Source: Nitrosopumilaceae archaeon
Lineage (GTDB): Archaea; Thermoproteota; Nitrososphaeria; Nitrososphaerales; Nitrosopumilaceae
Reading direction: 5' to 3'
Length of the DNA stretch: 9,125 nucleotides
Assembly: GCA_013330055.1 (NCBI GenBank)
Contig: DUJB01000025.1
Location: 5,868-14,992, forward strand
Both the position numbers and the translations under genes were made by a program. Every line of letters begins with the position of its first letter. Position 1 is the first letter of the stretch. The notes below the pieces were generated by a model. The model did not search any database and was not told where the DNA came from. It worked only from the letters and a program-made list of their open reading frames with translations. This document shows, one piece after another, positions 1-5,158 of the stretch.

Positions 1-420
1 GACCTTTACAAACTATGTCAAGATGTCATAGATATTGCCAAAAAACATGAAGTCAGGTTAATCTATACACTTGGAGCTTTTCATACAAATCATGTTTTAG
101 ATAAAAATCCAAAAACATTTGTTACAACAACCTCATCTGAACTAACTTCTCAAGTCAGCAAACTTGGAGTAGATCTAACTCCACAGCAGTCTTTGATAAC
201 AGGGTTTAATGGTTTGATTTTGGGATTTGCCAAATCAAATAACATGCAAGGCATTGGGTTGTATGGTGAGATAAACGATCCACAAATACCTCAATATCGC
301 GCTGTAAAAAGTGTACTTCAAACTTTGGAGAGATTAACTTATCAAAAATTTGGAAGTTTTGATGAGCTCGATATGATGGCAGATGCTGTAGATAGTGAAA
401 TCCGCAAGCAGAAAGAATAA
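1..420 (+). CDS. PAC2 family protein, 5'-truncated
   Basis: This is the C-terminal 139 residues of a protein whose start lies before the window; the frame is open from base 1 to the TAA at 418-420. The visible part has the Y-T-L-G-A-F turn followed by a Thr/Ser-rich strand, then G-F-N-G-L-I-L-G-F and a Y-G-E-I segment. This is the pattern of the C-terminal half of the PAC2 family (COG1938, ATP-grasp-like). Archaeal members are related to eukaryotic proteasome assembly chaperones and are thought to act in the cytosol on proteasome assembly or protein quality control. The helical tail ends in E-I-R-K-Q-K-E. Family members are usually about 240-270 residues, so roughly 100 or more N-terminal residues are missing. 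The family call is fairly firm; the exact partner is inference. Confidence 0.8.
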   Translation, partial: DLYKLCQDVIDIAKKHEVRLIYTLGAFHTNHVLDKNPKTFVTTTSSELTSQVSKLGVDLTPQQSLITGFNGLILGFAKSNNMQGIGLYGEINDPQIPQYRAVKSVLQTLERLTYQKFGSFDELDMMADAVDSEIRKQKE

Positions 421-435
421 TTTCTACGCGGATTT
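398..435 (+). terminator. Stem-loop spanning the PAC2 stop codon
   Basis: AAATCCGC (398-405) is the exact reverse complement of GCGGATTT (428-435). Nested inside, AGAAA (410-414) pairs with TTTCT (421-425), leaving a six-base loop that contains the TAA stop. The stem runs into a T-rich stretch. It could end the PAC2 transcript or protect its 3' end. It abuts the TATA box of the next gene. Confidence 0.55.
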
Positions 436-442
436 TATATAT
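433..442 (+). promoter_or_regulatory. TATA box for the C2H2 mini-gene
   Basis: TTTTATATAT is centred about 26 nt before the ATG at 464, the archaeal TATA-to-transcription-start distance. The transcript would therefore begin at or next to the start codon. It overlaps the 3' arm of the preceding stem-loop by three bases. Confidence 0.55.
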
Positions 443-463
443 AAAAAATAACTTTATGAAAGT

Positions 464-586
464 ATGAGTATGACAGCGTGGAAATGTTACGCATGTAATT
501 TGACTTTCAAACAAGAGTCACATGCTGTTATACACAAAGATCTTTCAAAACACAGTGCACAGCCAATTCAAATAGCTTCTTCGTAG
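464..586 (+). CDS. Small single C2H2 zinc-finger protein (40 aa)
   Basis: A 40-residue frame, ATG 464 to TAG 584-586. It contains one complete classical C2H2 finger: C8-x2-C11, then x12, H24, x5, H30. Phe15 sits at the usual aromatic core position (C-x3-F) and a hydrophobic residue (Ala21) falls three before H24. Basic residues (K16, K25, K29) lie in and near the recognition helix. A well-placed TATA box supports a real, probably leaderless, gene; starting at the second Met (470) would leave the finger intact. Single-finger microproteins of this type occur in archaea and are presumed to bind DNA, RNA or protein, but no specific target can be inferred. The motif is strong; function is inference. 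Confidence 0.65.
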   Translation: MSMTAWKCYACNLTFKQESHAVIHKDLSKHSAQPIQIASS

Positions 587-654
587 AAATTTCTCATCTT
601 CTCTCATTTGTGTATTTTATCAATAATCAAAGGATTATTGCAATCAAAACAAAA

Positions 655-1035
655 TTAGAGTGGATTGTTTCTATCAACAGCTGCTTTGAGTTGTAGTAAG
701 ACACTCTTTGCTTCTATCTTTGCCTTTTGAATATCAAGTTTCAGTTCGGCCCTCGCTTTGGTAATGGCTGCCTTTGTTAGTGCGTTTATCTCATCCATAG
801 GAATTCCCTTTTGTACGGCAAGTTTTGCATCGGCATTTGCCTTTTTTATAGAAGATAGAAATTCTGCTTTTGCTTTATCTAAAGCGGCCTTGTAATCATT
901 CATGATTTGTCTCAAGTCCTTTTTGAGAATTATAGAGTCATTTGTGCCTGATGCATACGCTGCATGATTACTTGAGCTTACAACACCAAGCAACAACACC
1001 ACAATAGAGATACCAGAGATGGTTTTCAGGTTCAT
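655..1035 (-). CDS. Small exported Ala/Lys-rich helical protein
   Basis: A 126-residue protein from ATG 1035. An in-frame GTG lies 15 nt upstream, but the TATA-like box near 1060-1069 places the transcription start close to 1035. The N-terminus is a clear Sec-type signal: M-N-L-K, a hydrophobic core at about residues 5-20, then a likely cleavage after A-Y-A (26-28). There is no lipobox Cys. The mature part is almost entirely amphipathic helix, rich in Ala, Lys, Asp and Glu, with recurring K-A-x-A-x-x-K-like spacing and a short break around G-I-P (about residue 81). It looks like a secreted or cell-surface coiled coil. I do not recognise a named family, and binding partners are unknown. The gene is convergent with the C2H2 gene and probably has its own promoter. 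Confidence 0.75.
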   Translation of the reverse strand: MNLKTISGISIVVLLLGVVSSSNHAAYASGTNDSIILKKDLRQIMNDYKAALDKAKAEFLSSIKKANADAKLAVQKGIPMDEINALTKAAITKARAELKLDIQKAKIEAKSVLLQLKAAVDRNNPL

Positions 1036-1059
1036 TTTAAGAATCCTCACAAAATCTCA

Positions 1060-1069
1060 TTAAAAAATA
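1060..1069 (-). promoter_or_regulatory. TATA-like box for the exported helical protein
   Basis: On the minus strand, ATTTTTTAAT is centred about 29-30 nt before ATG 1035 but only about 15 nt before the alternative GTG at 1050. The spacing is the main reason for preferring the ATG. The assignment is weak because the whole spacer is AT-rich. Confidence 0.35.
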
Positions 1070-1152
1070 TTGTGCAGAACTAGTACTAGGAATAATTTCA
1101 AGCAATAATTGGAATCCGTCAAACATTCATCTTTAACGAACCTAAACAACAT

Positions 1153-1368
1153 CTATTTGAACCAGTCGAATTCTTGTCTTCTTTTTTGAACTGGCATGTC
1201 CTTGATTATAGCCTTGACTACCTCACTATGATTATATGTAAGGTGCCTCAGGAATTTGGTTGATTCTTCTTCTTTTGTTTGTTCATCTGATACAATGTCG
1301 CTCTCACTGATCTCCTTTATCAGGGTTTTACATTCATCACATGGCTCAAAATCAAGATACAATTTCAT
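1153..1368 (-). CDS. Small acidic protein with CxxC and HxxxxH
   Basis: A 71-residue protein, ATG at 1368. Visible features are a C10-x2-C13 pair (C-D-E-C) near the N-terminus, an acidic low-complexity stretch (about 22-37) and an H42-x4-H47 pair followed by a basic, Trp-containing tail. The Cys and His pairs could jointly bind one metal, but the spacing (28 residues) is not that of a classical zinc finger. I do not recognise the family. On the minus strand it lies just downstream of SOD and the possible frameshifted mini-gene, with only about 10 nt to the end of the latter. It may therefore be co-transcribed with SOD, although no function follows from that. Confidence 0.65.
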   Translation of the reverse strand: MKLYLDFEPCDECKTLIKEISESDIVSDEQTKEEESTKFLRHLTYNHSEVVKAIIKDMPVQKRRQEFDWFK

Positions 1369-1378
1369 TGTAATGTAA

Positions 1379-1479
1379 TTATTTGGCGATTTTGGGTAAT
1401 AAGGTTATGCCCAGTACAAAGTAAGCGATCTGAAGATTTTTTCTGTTACAGGATTAATTGTTTTATAAAATTTTACCAT
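1379..1479 (-). pseudogene. Possible frameshifted small membrane protein
   Basis: An ATG at 1479 lies one base after the SOD stop (TAA 1483-1481). It opens a 24-residue frame containing N-P-V-T-E-K-I-F-R-S-L-T-L-Y and ending at TAA 1407-1405. In another frame, overlapping from about 1425, the sequence continues as a hydrophobic run F-V-L-G-I-T-L-L-P-K-I-A-K and stops at 1379. Joined by a one-base shift near 1418-1426 they would make a mini-protein of about 33-35 residues with one membrane segment. The shift could be real decay, a sequencing error or chance. The tight packing between SOD and the gene at 1368 is the best argument for ancestral coding. Confidence 0.3.
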
Positions 1480-1480
1480 T

Positions 1481-2104
1481 TTATGTAGTTACACGTAAAA
1501 ATCTCTCTTCTACTTCATTCCAGTTTACAATATTCCACCATGCTCCAATATAGTCTGCACGCCTGTTTTGATATTTCAAATAATATGCGTGTTCCCAAAC
1601 ATCCAAACCTAAAAGAGGTATTAATCGAAGCGTCCAAGGACTTGTTTGATCAGGCATTGCCTTGAATTCTAATCTGGAATATGTTTGATTATAAACCAGC
1701 CATCCCCAGCCACTTCCTTGAATAGACAAACTTGCTTGCGAAAACTTTTCTTTGAATTCTTTGAAATTGCCAAAATAAATTTTTATTTCATCTGCAAGTT
1801 TTCCACCAGGTTCGCCTCCTCCATTTGGTTTCATGGTTTCCCAAAACAGTCTGTGATTGTCAAATCCCCCACCATGAAAATTTATTTCGTTTCTCACAGG
1901 CTCTGGAACAGTAGTCAAATTAGCTAAAATTGATGTGATATAATTTTTGTGAGTGAGCGCGTTTATCCTTTCAAGCGCTACGTTCAGACCGTTTGCGTAA
2001 GTTTGATTATGCTTTGTGTGGTGTATCTCCATTGTTTTTGCATCAATGTATGGTTCCAGTGCATCATACTTGTAATTTAGTGGTGGAACTTCATATTTTC
2101 CCAT
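1481..2104 (-). CDS. sod: Fe/Mn superoxide dismutase
   Basis: A full-length 207-residue Fe/Mn-family superoxide dismutase, which converts superoxide to O2 and H2O2. It has no signal peptide, so it should be cytosolic. Metal ligands are H28, H84, D168 and H172; the last two are in the family signature D-V-W-E-H-A-Y-Y. The second-shell pattern H28-x3-H32-x3-Y36 is present. The metal-tuning positions look Mn-type: Gly80 lies four residues before ligand H84, where Fe enzymes have Gln, while Gln153 occurs in the C-terminal D-Q-T-S-P motif. Some archaeal enzymes with this pattern use Fe, so metal choice is uncertain. A TATA box centred 27 nt upstream suggests a leaderless mRNA. Ammonia oxidation is strictly aerobic, so a cytosolic SOD is expected. 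Confidence 0.95.
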   Translation of the reverse strand: MGKYEVPPLNYKYDALEPYIDAKTMEIHHTKHNQTYANGLNVALERINALTHKNYITSILANLTTVPEPVRNEINFHGGGFDNHRLFWETMKPNGGGEPGGKLADEIKIYFGNFKEFKEKFSQASLSIQGSGWGWLVYNQTYSRLEFKAMPDQTSPWTLRLIPLLGLDVWEHAYYLKYQNRRADYIGAWWNIVNWNEVEERFLRVTT

Positions 2105-2127
2105 TTGTTATAGTTTACACCAGTATG

Positions 2128-2135
2128 TTTTAAAA
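2128..2135 (-). promoter_or_regulatory. TATA box for SOD
   Basis: TTTTAAAA is centred about 27 nt upstream of the SOD ATG at 2104. This places the transcription start at the start codon. The GC-rich structured element begins only six bases beyond the box and so should not be part of the SOD leader if this promoter is used. Confidence 0.5.
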
Positions 2136-2138
2136 TAA

Positions 2139-2233
2139 TGGCGTGACCCGCTTGCAGAACATAGGGAGATTACCACCCAACAATCAGCGCCTTTGCGCCG
2201 TATTCCTCAGTTGATTTCTGCGGGGTCACGCTA
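2139..2233. ncRNA. Candidate structured RNA, GC-rich and closed by a long stem
   Basis: A 91-base block (2141-2231) has about 56% G+C (51 of 91, counted) inside strongly AT-rich flanks. Its ends pair perfectly: GCGTGACCC (2141-2149) with GGGTCACGC (2223-2231). After a small asymmetric internal loop, GCAGAA (2154-2159) pairs with TTCTGC (2216-2221). Inside, a GGG/CCC hairpin (2164-2178) and a second hairpin (ATCA 2183-2186 with TGAT 2212-2215, capped by GCGC-CTTT-GCGC at 2187-2198) suggest a three-way junction. No protein frame fits. GC islands in AT-rich archaeal genomes often mark stable RNAs. I cannot assign it to SRP, RNase P, 5S, tRNA or a known riboswitch. The strand is undecided: a weak TATA-like TTATAGTTT at 2109-2117 would suit + transcription from about 2139. 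Confidence 0.5.
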
Positions 2234-2251
2234 GTTCAATCCATTGCTCTG

Positions 2252-2271
2252 ACAACAAATGTCATTGTTGT
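2252..2271. repeat. 7-bp inverted repeat beside the structured element
   Basis: ACAACAA (2252-2258) and TTGTTGT (2265-2271) are perfect inverted copies around a six-base spacer. It could be a hairpin at the end of the candidate RNA or a protein-binding site. No T-tract follows directly. Confidence 0.35.
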
Positions 2272-2407
2272 TATAATGTGATTTCAAATATTTAAAATCT
2301 ATCTAAAATTTTTTCATCGATCAGTAATTTTTAGATTAAATTTTTCAATATTTAACATTATAACGCAAAAATAATTTCATAAAAATCACATTTTTTCTAA
2401 TTTTATC
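2272..2407. other. AT-rich spacer with inverted repeats
   Basis: The rest of this more than 300-base non-coding stretch is almost pure A/T with no coding frame. It contains ATCTAAAA (2301-2308) facing TTTTAGAT (2329-2336). Arms just outside and inside also match: GTTATAATGT (2270-2279) against ACATTATAAC (2355-2364), and ATGTGATTT (2276-2284) against AAATCACAT (2383-2391). These may be terminators or promoter pieces; chance pairing is likely at this base composition. Confidence 0.3.
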
Positions 2408-2800
2408 CTAGAAACTTTTCATATTTTGGCCAATCAAAGGGATTATCTTTTGTGTGATTATTTCATCGGCTTTGGCTTGCGAGTCGAATGAAACCAAGAG
2501 TACATGTGAAAGACGCCTGTTTTCATCTGCAATTGGGATTGTAGCACGAATTAACTTTTCATAATGTGATGTTGCAAAACTGATTTTACCTAAAAGATAC
2601 TCCCACCGTAGTCTTGTTGCTTGTCTGTTTGCAGCAGTAATTGCATATTCTGCTCTTTGATCTGGTGAAAATATTGCTTTTAGTCCTTTTCTTTCTGCCT
2701 CTGCCTCAAGATTGCCATCCTGGTCTGCAATACCAACAAAGCGGATTGCGGGATCTTGTACAATTATTTTTTCACATAGATCCTTGAAAAATTGTTTCAT
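2408..2800 (-). CDS. DUF6659-like protein
   Basis: A 130-residue soluble protein, ATG at 2800. It begins with a helix containing C-E-K-I-I, then I-R-F-V-G-I-A-D-Q-D-G-N-L (about 19-31), a strand-turn-strand resembling the start of thaumarchaeal DUF6659 proteins. A long helix follows (A-A-N-R-Q-A-T-R-L-R-W-E-Y-L-L-G), then alternating strands ending in the hydrophobic L-L-V-S-F. This roadblock-like alpha/beta outline suggests a small sensor or dimerisation module, but no biochemical role is known to me. There is no signal peptide or membrane segment. It is transcribed divergently from the GYD gene with separate TATA boxes in a 102-bp spacer. The family assignment is from memory of the motif order and is moderate. 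Confidence 0.7.
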   Translation of the reverse strand: MKQFFKDLCEKIIVQDPAIRFVGIADQDGNLEAEAERKGLKAIFSPDQRAEYAITAANRQATRLRWEYLLGKISFATSHYEKLIRATIPIADENRRLSHVLLVSFDSQAKADEIITQKIIPLIGQNMKSF

Positions 2801-2822
2801 TATTTGGTAACAAACATACTGT

Positions 2823-2830
2823 GAATATAT
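2823..2830 (-). promoter_or_regulatory. TATA box for the DUF6659-like gene
   Basis: ATATATTC on the minus strand is centred about 27 nt before ATG 2800, consistent with a leaderless transcript. Confidence 0.5.
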
Positions 2831-2873
2831 GTTATCTGTTATTGTAAGGAAATTATTATTAGTTTCAGAATAG

Positions 2874-2880
2874 TTTTTAT
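2874..2880 (+). promoter_or_regulatory. TATA box for the GYD gene
   Basis: TTTTTAT is centred 26 nt before ATG 2903, again the spacing expected for a leaderless archaeal transcript. With the opposite-facing box at 2823-2830 it makes a divergent promoter pair. Confidence 0.5.
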
Positions 2881-2902
2881 CATAATCTTTTGTATGTGAA
2901 AC

Positions 2903-3178
2903 ATGATTGCGATAATTTTAGTGAAGTTCAAAAAGAGTGCAAAAGAAGTTGCTGAATATGGAAGCAAGGTTCTCAAAAATGTTCCAAAATATATCAAAAT
3001 CAAAGCATCTTACTGGACAATGGGAAGGTATGATGCAGTATGGATAGTAGAAGCACCAAATGAGGAAAAGCTCTTTGAATGGTTCTTAAAAGCTGGTCGT
3101 ATTGATGTAGCTAAAACAGAAACAATGGTTGCGCTAACAAGGGAAAAGGTAATGAAGATGCTTTCTTCTGTAAAGTAA
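2903..3178 (+). CDS. GYD domain-containing protein
   Basis: A complete 91-residue single-domain protein. The central motif S-Y-W-T-M-G-R-Y-D-A-V (about 37-47) is the hallmark G-x-Y-D of the GYD family (PF08734), a small alpha/beta fold related to dimeric alpha-beta barrel proteins. It is followed by the usual helix E-E-K-L-F-E-W-F-L and a closing strand T-E-T-M-V-A-L-T. The Lys-rich N-terminal helix (K-S-A-K-E-V) also matches. The family has no settled function; a ligand-sensing or small-molecule-binding role is inference. The start is fixed by a TATA box 26 nt upstream. A short hairpin with a T-rich tail follows the stop. Confidence 0.85.
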   Translation: MIAIILVKFKKSAKEVAEYGSKVLKNVPKYIKIKASYWTMGRYDAVWIVEAPNEEKLFEWFLKAGRIDVAKTETMVALTREKVMKMLSSVK

Positions 3179-3183
3179 TTTTT

Positions 3184-3210
3184 TGGCAAAACTTGCCACT
3201 TTATTGTTTT
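3184..3210 (+). terminator. Terminator-like hairpin after GYD
   Basis: GGCAA (3184-3188) pairs with TTGCC (3192-3196) around a three-base loop, followed by the T-rich tail ACTTTATTGTTTT. It lies a few bases after the GYD stop codon and probably ends that transcript. Confidence 0.5.
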
Positions 3211-3350
3211 ATATCATCGTTGAAAGTCAAACAAGGCATGTTGTTTATAATAGAAAATATTTCTTTAATTGAATTGTCTAGTCTTGCATTCAAACAAATC
3301 AAGTGAGATGCTTCTGGATGTGTTACATATCTTATTGCTTCATCAAACAC
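3201..3350 (-). pseudogene. Unidentified 49-aa frame or gene remnant
   Basis: A minus-strand frame from GTG 3350 to TAA 3203-3201. The frame stays open a further six codons back to a TGA at 3371-3369. The translation looks protein-like: F-D-E-A-I-R-Y-V-T-H-P, then S-H-L-I-C-L-N-A-R-L-D-N-S-I-K-E-I-F, two plausible amphipathic helices around a strand. No ATG start or convincing TATA box precedes it, and it sits beside another fragment on the opposite strand. A decayed C-terminus of a longer gene is as likely as a functional mini-gene. I do not recognise the family. Confidence 0.3.
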
Positions 3351-3362
3351 AAGATTGTGTGA

Positions 3363-3512
3363 TTGTGGTCACCTTTGCTTGATATCGACTTTGTTATTCA
3401 AGAGACAAAAAATGCAGGTTTTGACACCATATCGCATGTTATTGATACTCATACCCATGCGGATTATCGAAATATTATACGACTAAATCGCGGCGAAATC
3501 TCAATAAGATAA
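3363..3512 (+). pseudogene. Metallo-beta-lactamase-fold fragment
   Basis: A frame of 49 codons, bounded upstream by an in-frame TGA (3360-3362) and ending at TAA 3510-3512, has no start codon near its head. It reads D-I-D-F-V-I-Q-E-T-K-N-A-G-F, a short linker, then V-I-D-T-H-T-H-A-D-Y. That is the order seen before the zinc-binding H-x-H-x-D-H of MBL-fold hydrolases of the ETHE1/persulfide-dioxygenase or rhodanese-fused type, where the motif is usually T-H-x-H-A-D-H. Here the last His is Tyr and the following S-G segment is absent. It is most likely a relic of a much longer gene (over 200 residues) whose two ends are gone. Confidence 0.5.
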
Positions 3513-3537
3513 TGTGTCTTGTGAAATAGAATCTTTG

Positions 3538-3545
3538 AAATATTT
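3538..3545 (+). promoter_or_regulatory. TATA-like box for the RAM-domain gene
   Basis: AAATATTT is centred about 22 nt before ATG 3564 and only about 7 nt before the alternative ATG at 3549. This favours the downstream start. Confidence 0.4.
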
Positions 3546-3563
3546 TGAATGTATTATATAATT

Positions 3564-3797
3564 ATGAGTACAGCATACGTTCTGATTAATTGTGATATGG
3601 GAACAGAAGGATCAGTCATAAATGAGATAAGATCAATAGCAGGAGTCAAAAGTGTAAACGGGGTTTTTGGTGCATATGATATCATTGTGGAGGTACAAAC
3701 TCCTACTATTGACAATCTTCGAGAAACAATCACAATGAAAATACGAAAATTGGAAGGTGTGCGAACCACTCTAACCTTGATGGCAATAGAATACTAA
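3564..3797 (+). CDS. Stand-alone Lrp/AsnC ligand-binding (RAM) domain protein
   Basis: A 77-residue protein consisting only of the RAM/Lrp-AsnC effector domain, a beta-alpha-beta-beta-alpha-beta fold. The first strand is A-Y-V-L-I-N-C; then comes a helix, the pair V-K-S-V-N-G-V-F-G-A-Y-D-I-I-V-E-V (family G-x-Y-D motif), a helix starting D-N-L-R, and a last strand T-T-L-T-L-M-A-I. There is no helix-turn-helix, so it cannot bind DNA by itself. Stand-alone RAM proteins form dimers or larger rings that bind amino acids or similar ligands, and may modulate full-length Lrp proteins. ATG 3564 is preferred over 3549 because the conserved domain starts right there. No partner gene is adjacent. Confidence 0.85.
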   Translation: MSTAYVLINCDMGTEGSVINEIRSIAGVKSVNGVFGAYDIIVEVQTPTIDNLRETITMKIRKLEGVRTTLTLMAIEY

Positions 3798-3856
3798 TAA
3801 AAAAAATATAAAATTTGAGAGTAACCAGTAACGATTCCAGGATCAAAGTAATGATT

Positions 3857-4195
3857 TTATTTTGTCTTCTCTTCTACAAGTTTGAATCTAGTTAGTTGTT
3901 TGTAAAGGATAAAGACTATGAATGCTATTATTAGAAAGTCTATTATATTTGCGATCAGGTCACCATACAAGAATGTTGATTTACCTACAGGAAACACTAG
4001 TGTCTTCAAGTCTCCTGTTTCCTGAAGAGCAAGTCCCACAAGTGGAGTTATTATATCAGATACAAGGGCAGTTACAAGTTTAGAAGCTGCTGCACCAATA
4101 ACAAAGGCAATAGCCAATCCTATTATTCCAAATTTTTGTAAGAAATCCATAAACTCCTGAATCAGTGTCTTTTTTACAGGAGGTTGTTCGCTCAC
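3857..4195 (-). CDS. mscL: Large-conductance mechanosensitive channel MscL
   Basis: A 112-residue MscL, close to the usual 120-150 but with a short tail. The N-terminal amphipathic helix leads into E-F-x-x-F-L-x-K-F, then TM1 (about 21-45), containing G-L-A-I-A-F-V-I-G-A-A and ending V-S-D-I-I-T-P-L-V-G, the classic pore-lining signature. A short external loop follows, then TM2 (about 79-100; I-I-D-F-L-I-I-A-F-I-V-F). The C-terminus is charged. The homopentamer opens under membrane tension to release solutes during hypo-osmotic shock. The start codon is GTG (4195); a TATA-like TTAATTATG at 4218-4226 is about 27 nt upstream. It converges on the RAM gene and has an unknown gene upstream. Confidence 0.93.
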   Translation of the reverse strand: MSEQPPVKKTLIQEFMDFLQKFGIIGLAIAFVIGAAASKLVTALVSDIITPLVGLALQETGDLKTLVFPVGKSTFLYGDLIANIIDFLIIAFIVFILYKQLTRFKLVEEKTK

Positions 4196-4250
4196 AAAAA
4201 AATTGAGTGTGAATCACATAATTAAGTAAAGGTCAAAAAATTCTTGTCGT

Positions 4251-4976
4251 TTAATTATTTTCCAGTACGTAACGTAGACGTATTATCGCATTTTTGATAT
4301 CAATTGCTAATTGTTGATATGTCGATACTGCATTGTTATCAATAAGAAGATCATGTTGTGGTTTCCAGTCAGATGTGATCAATACTTTGGCAAATGATTG
4401 GTGTCCACCTGTTTGTTCTTTTGATTTTTTTGGTGTATAATGTGCTACAGTAATTATTTTTTCTTTTAAAAGTGATTTTATCATCAATTCTTTTAGCTTG
4501 GAATCAGAATCAAGTGCTGATATTACATCATCATGTACAAGTCCCGGCGGAAGCGTAGTTAACTTACCAAATCCGTTCCAGACAAAATCTTCTATCTTTG
4601 AATGGAATTTGCCTTTTAGAACTTTGCTTATTGTTCCGATGTTTAGAGGCCCAATCTTAATCGTAGGTGGAAATGATAAAAAAAATCTAATCTTCCATGT
4701 GGTGTATTCGTGCAATCCCAAACCATATGTGCTGCCAGGAGAAAATCCACTTTCTTCAAGCACTTTTCTTTTTAATACATCAAGATATGTGATGTAGCCA
4801 TCCCTTACTCTCATTGCTCCCAAACTCGCAGTTCCTTCAGTGGGTCCTGTAAGCTGGATTCTTGGATAATCATATTCAAAGTCCATAGTACCTGGCTCTA
4901 AGAGCTCAGCATCCATTCCCACTGAAGCCAAATGCTTTTGCAATTTTACAACGAAACTATCGTGTAACACTAACAC
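4251..4976 (-). CDS. Unknown conserved-looking protein, about 241 aa
   Basis: A soluble protein that I do not recognise. The frame is open from a TTG at 5000, but GTG 4976 or GTG 4970 is more likely, since TATA-like boxes at about 4999-5006 and 5013-5020 point to transcription starting between about 4977 and 4990; no ATG occurs until codon 29 of the longest frame. Features include an N-terminal helix, M-D-A-E-L-L-E-P-G, a D-Y-P-R-I-Q-L-T-G strand, a Gly-rich G-L-G-L-H-E-Y-T-T-W-K turn, alternating hydrophobic strands (R-F-F-L-S-F) and a final long helix. There is no signal peptide, membrane segment or Cys motif. The Asp/Glu and Tyr-rich middle could bind a ligand, but this is guesswork. It stands alone between AT-rich spacers. 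Confidence 0.75.
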   Translation of the reverse strand: MLVLHDSFVVKLQKHLASVGMDAELLEPGTMDFEYDYPRIQLTGPTEGTASLGAMRVRDGYITYLDVLKRKVLEESGFSPGSTYGLGLHEYTTWKIRFFLSFPPTIKIGPLNIGTISKVLKGKFHSKIEDFVWNGFGKLTTLPPGLVHDDVISALDSDSKLKELMIKSLLKEKIITVAHYTPKKSKEQTGGHQSFAKVLITSDWKPQHDLLIDNNAVSTYQQLAIDIKNAIIRLRYVLENN

Positions 4977-5012
4977 ACAATTTACTACGAAGTATGACAA
5001 TATAAAATTTTT

Positions 5013-5020
5013 ATATAAAA
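5013..5020 (-). promoter_or_regulatory. TATA box for the unknown gene at 4976
   Basis: TTTATATA on the minus strand would place transcription near 4990. A second box, TTTTATAT at 4999-5006, would place it at about 4977, exactly at the GTG start codon. Which one is used decides whether the short leader exists. Confidence 0.4.
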
Positions 5021-5158
5021 GGAAGTTTTTGATATATTTTTATTATTAATTTCGTTAAATCAATTTTTAATATATTATTTATAATTTATTTATCAAAAAT
5101 ACAAGCACAATTATGAAATTTAGGAGACGTTTCTGATTAAAAGGAGCGTAGTTTCATA

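Noticed and set aside
206..514. Minus-strand frame of about 100 codons opposite PAC2 and the zinc-finger gene
   Set aside because: It is antisense to two convincing coding regions and its translation has no domain-like pattern.
1060..1152. 30-codon minus-strand frame starting directly after the stop of the CxxC/HxxxxH gene
   Set aside because: Composition looks random, it overlaps the promoter of the next gene and has no motif.
1685..1927. Plus-strand frame inside SOD
   Set aside because: Antisense shadow of a strongly conserved enzyme.
2141..2231. Terminal inverted repeats of a small mobile element (MITE)
   Set aside because: No target-site duplication flanks the arms and inner helices are also present, which favours an RNA.
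2234..2242. GTTCAATCC resembling a tRNA T-loop
   Set aside because: The flanking bases do not form a T-stem and no acceptor, D or anticodon arms can be placed.
3554..3769. Minus-strand frame opposite the RAM gene
   Set aside because: Shadow; the + strand gives a recognisable domain.
4498..4797. Plus-strand frame opposite the unknown 241-residue protein
   Set aside because: Ser/Pro-rich translation typical of an antisense shadow, with no promoter.
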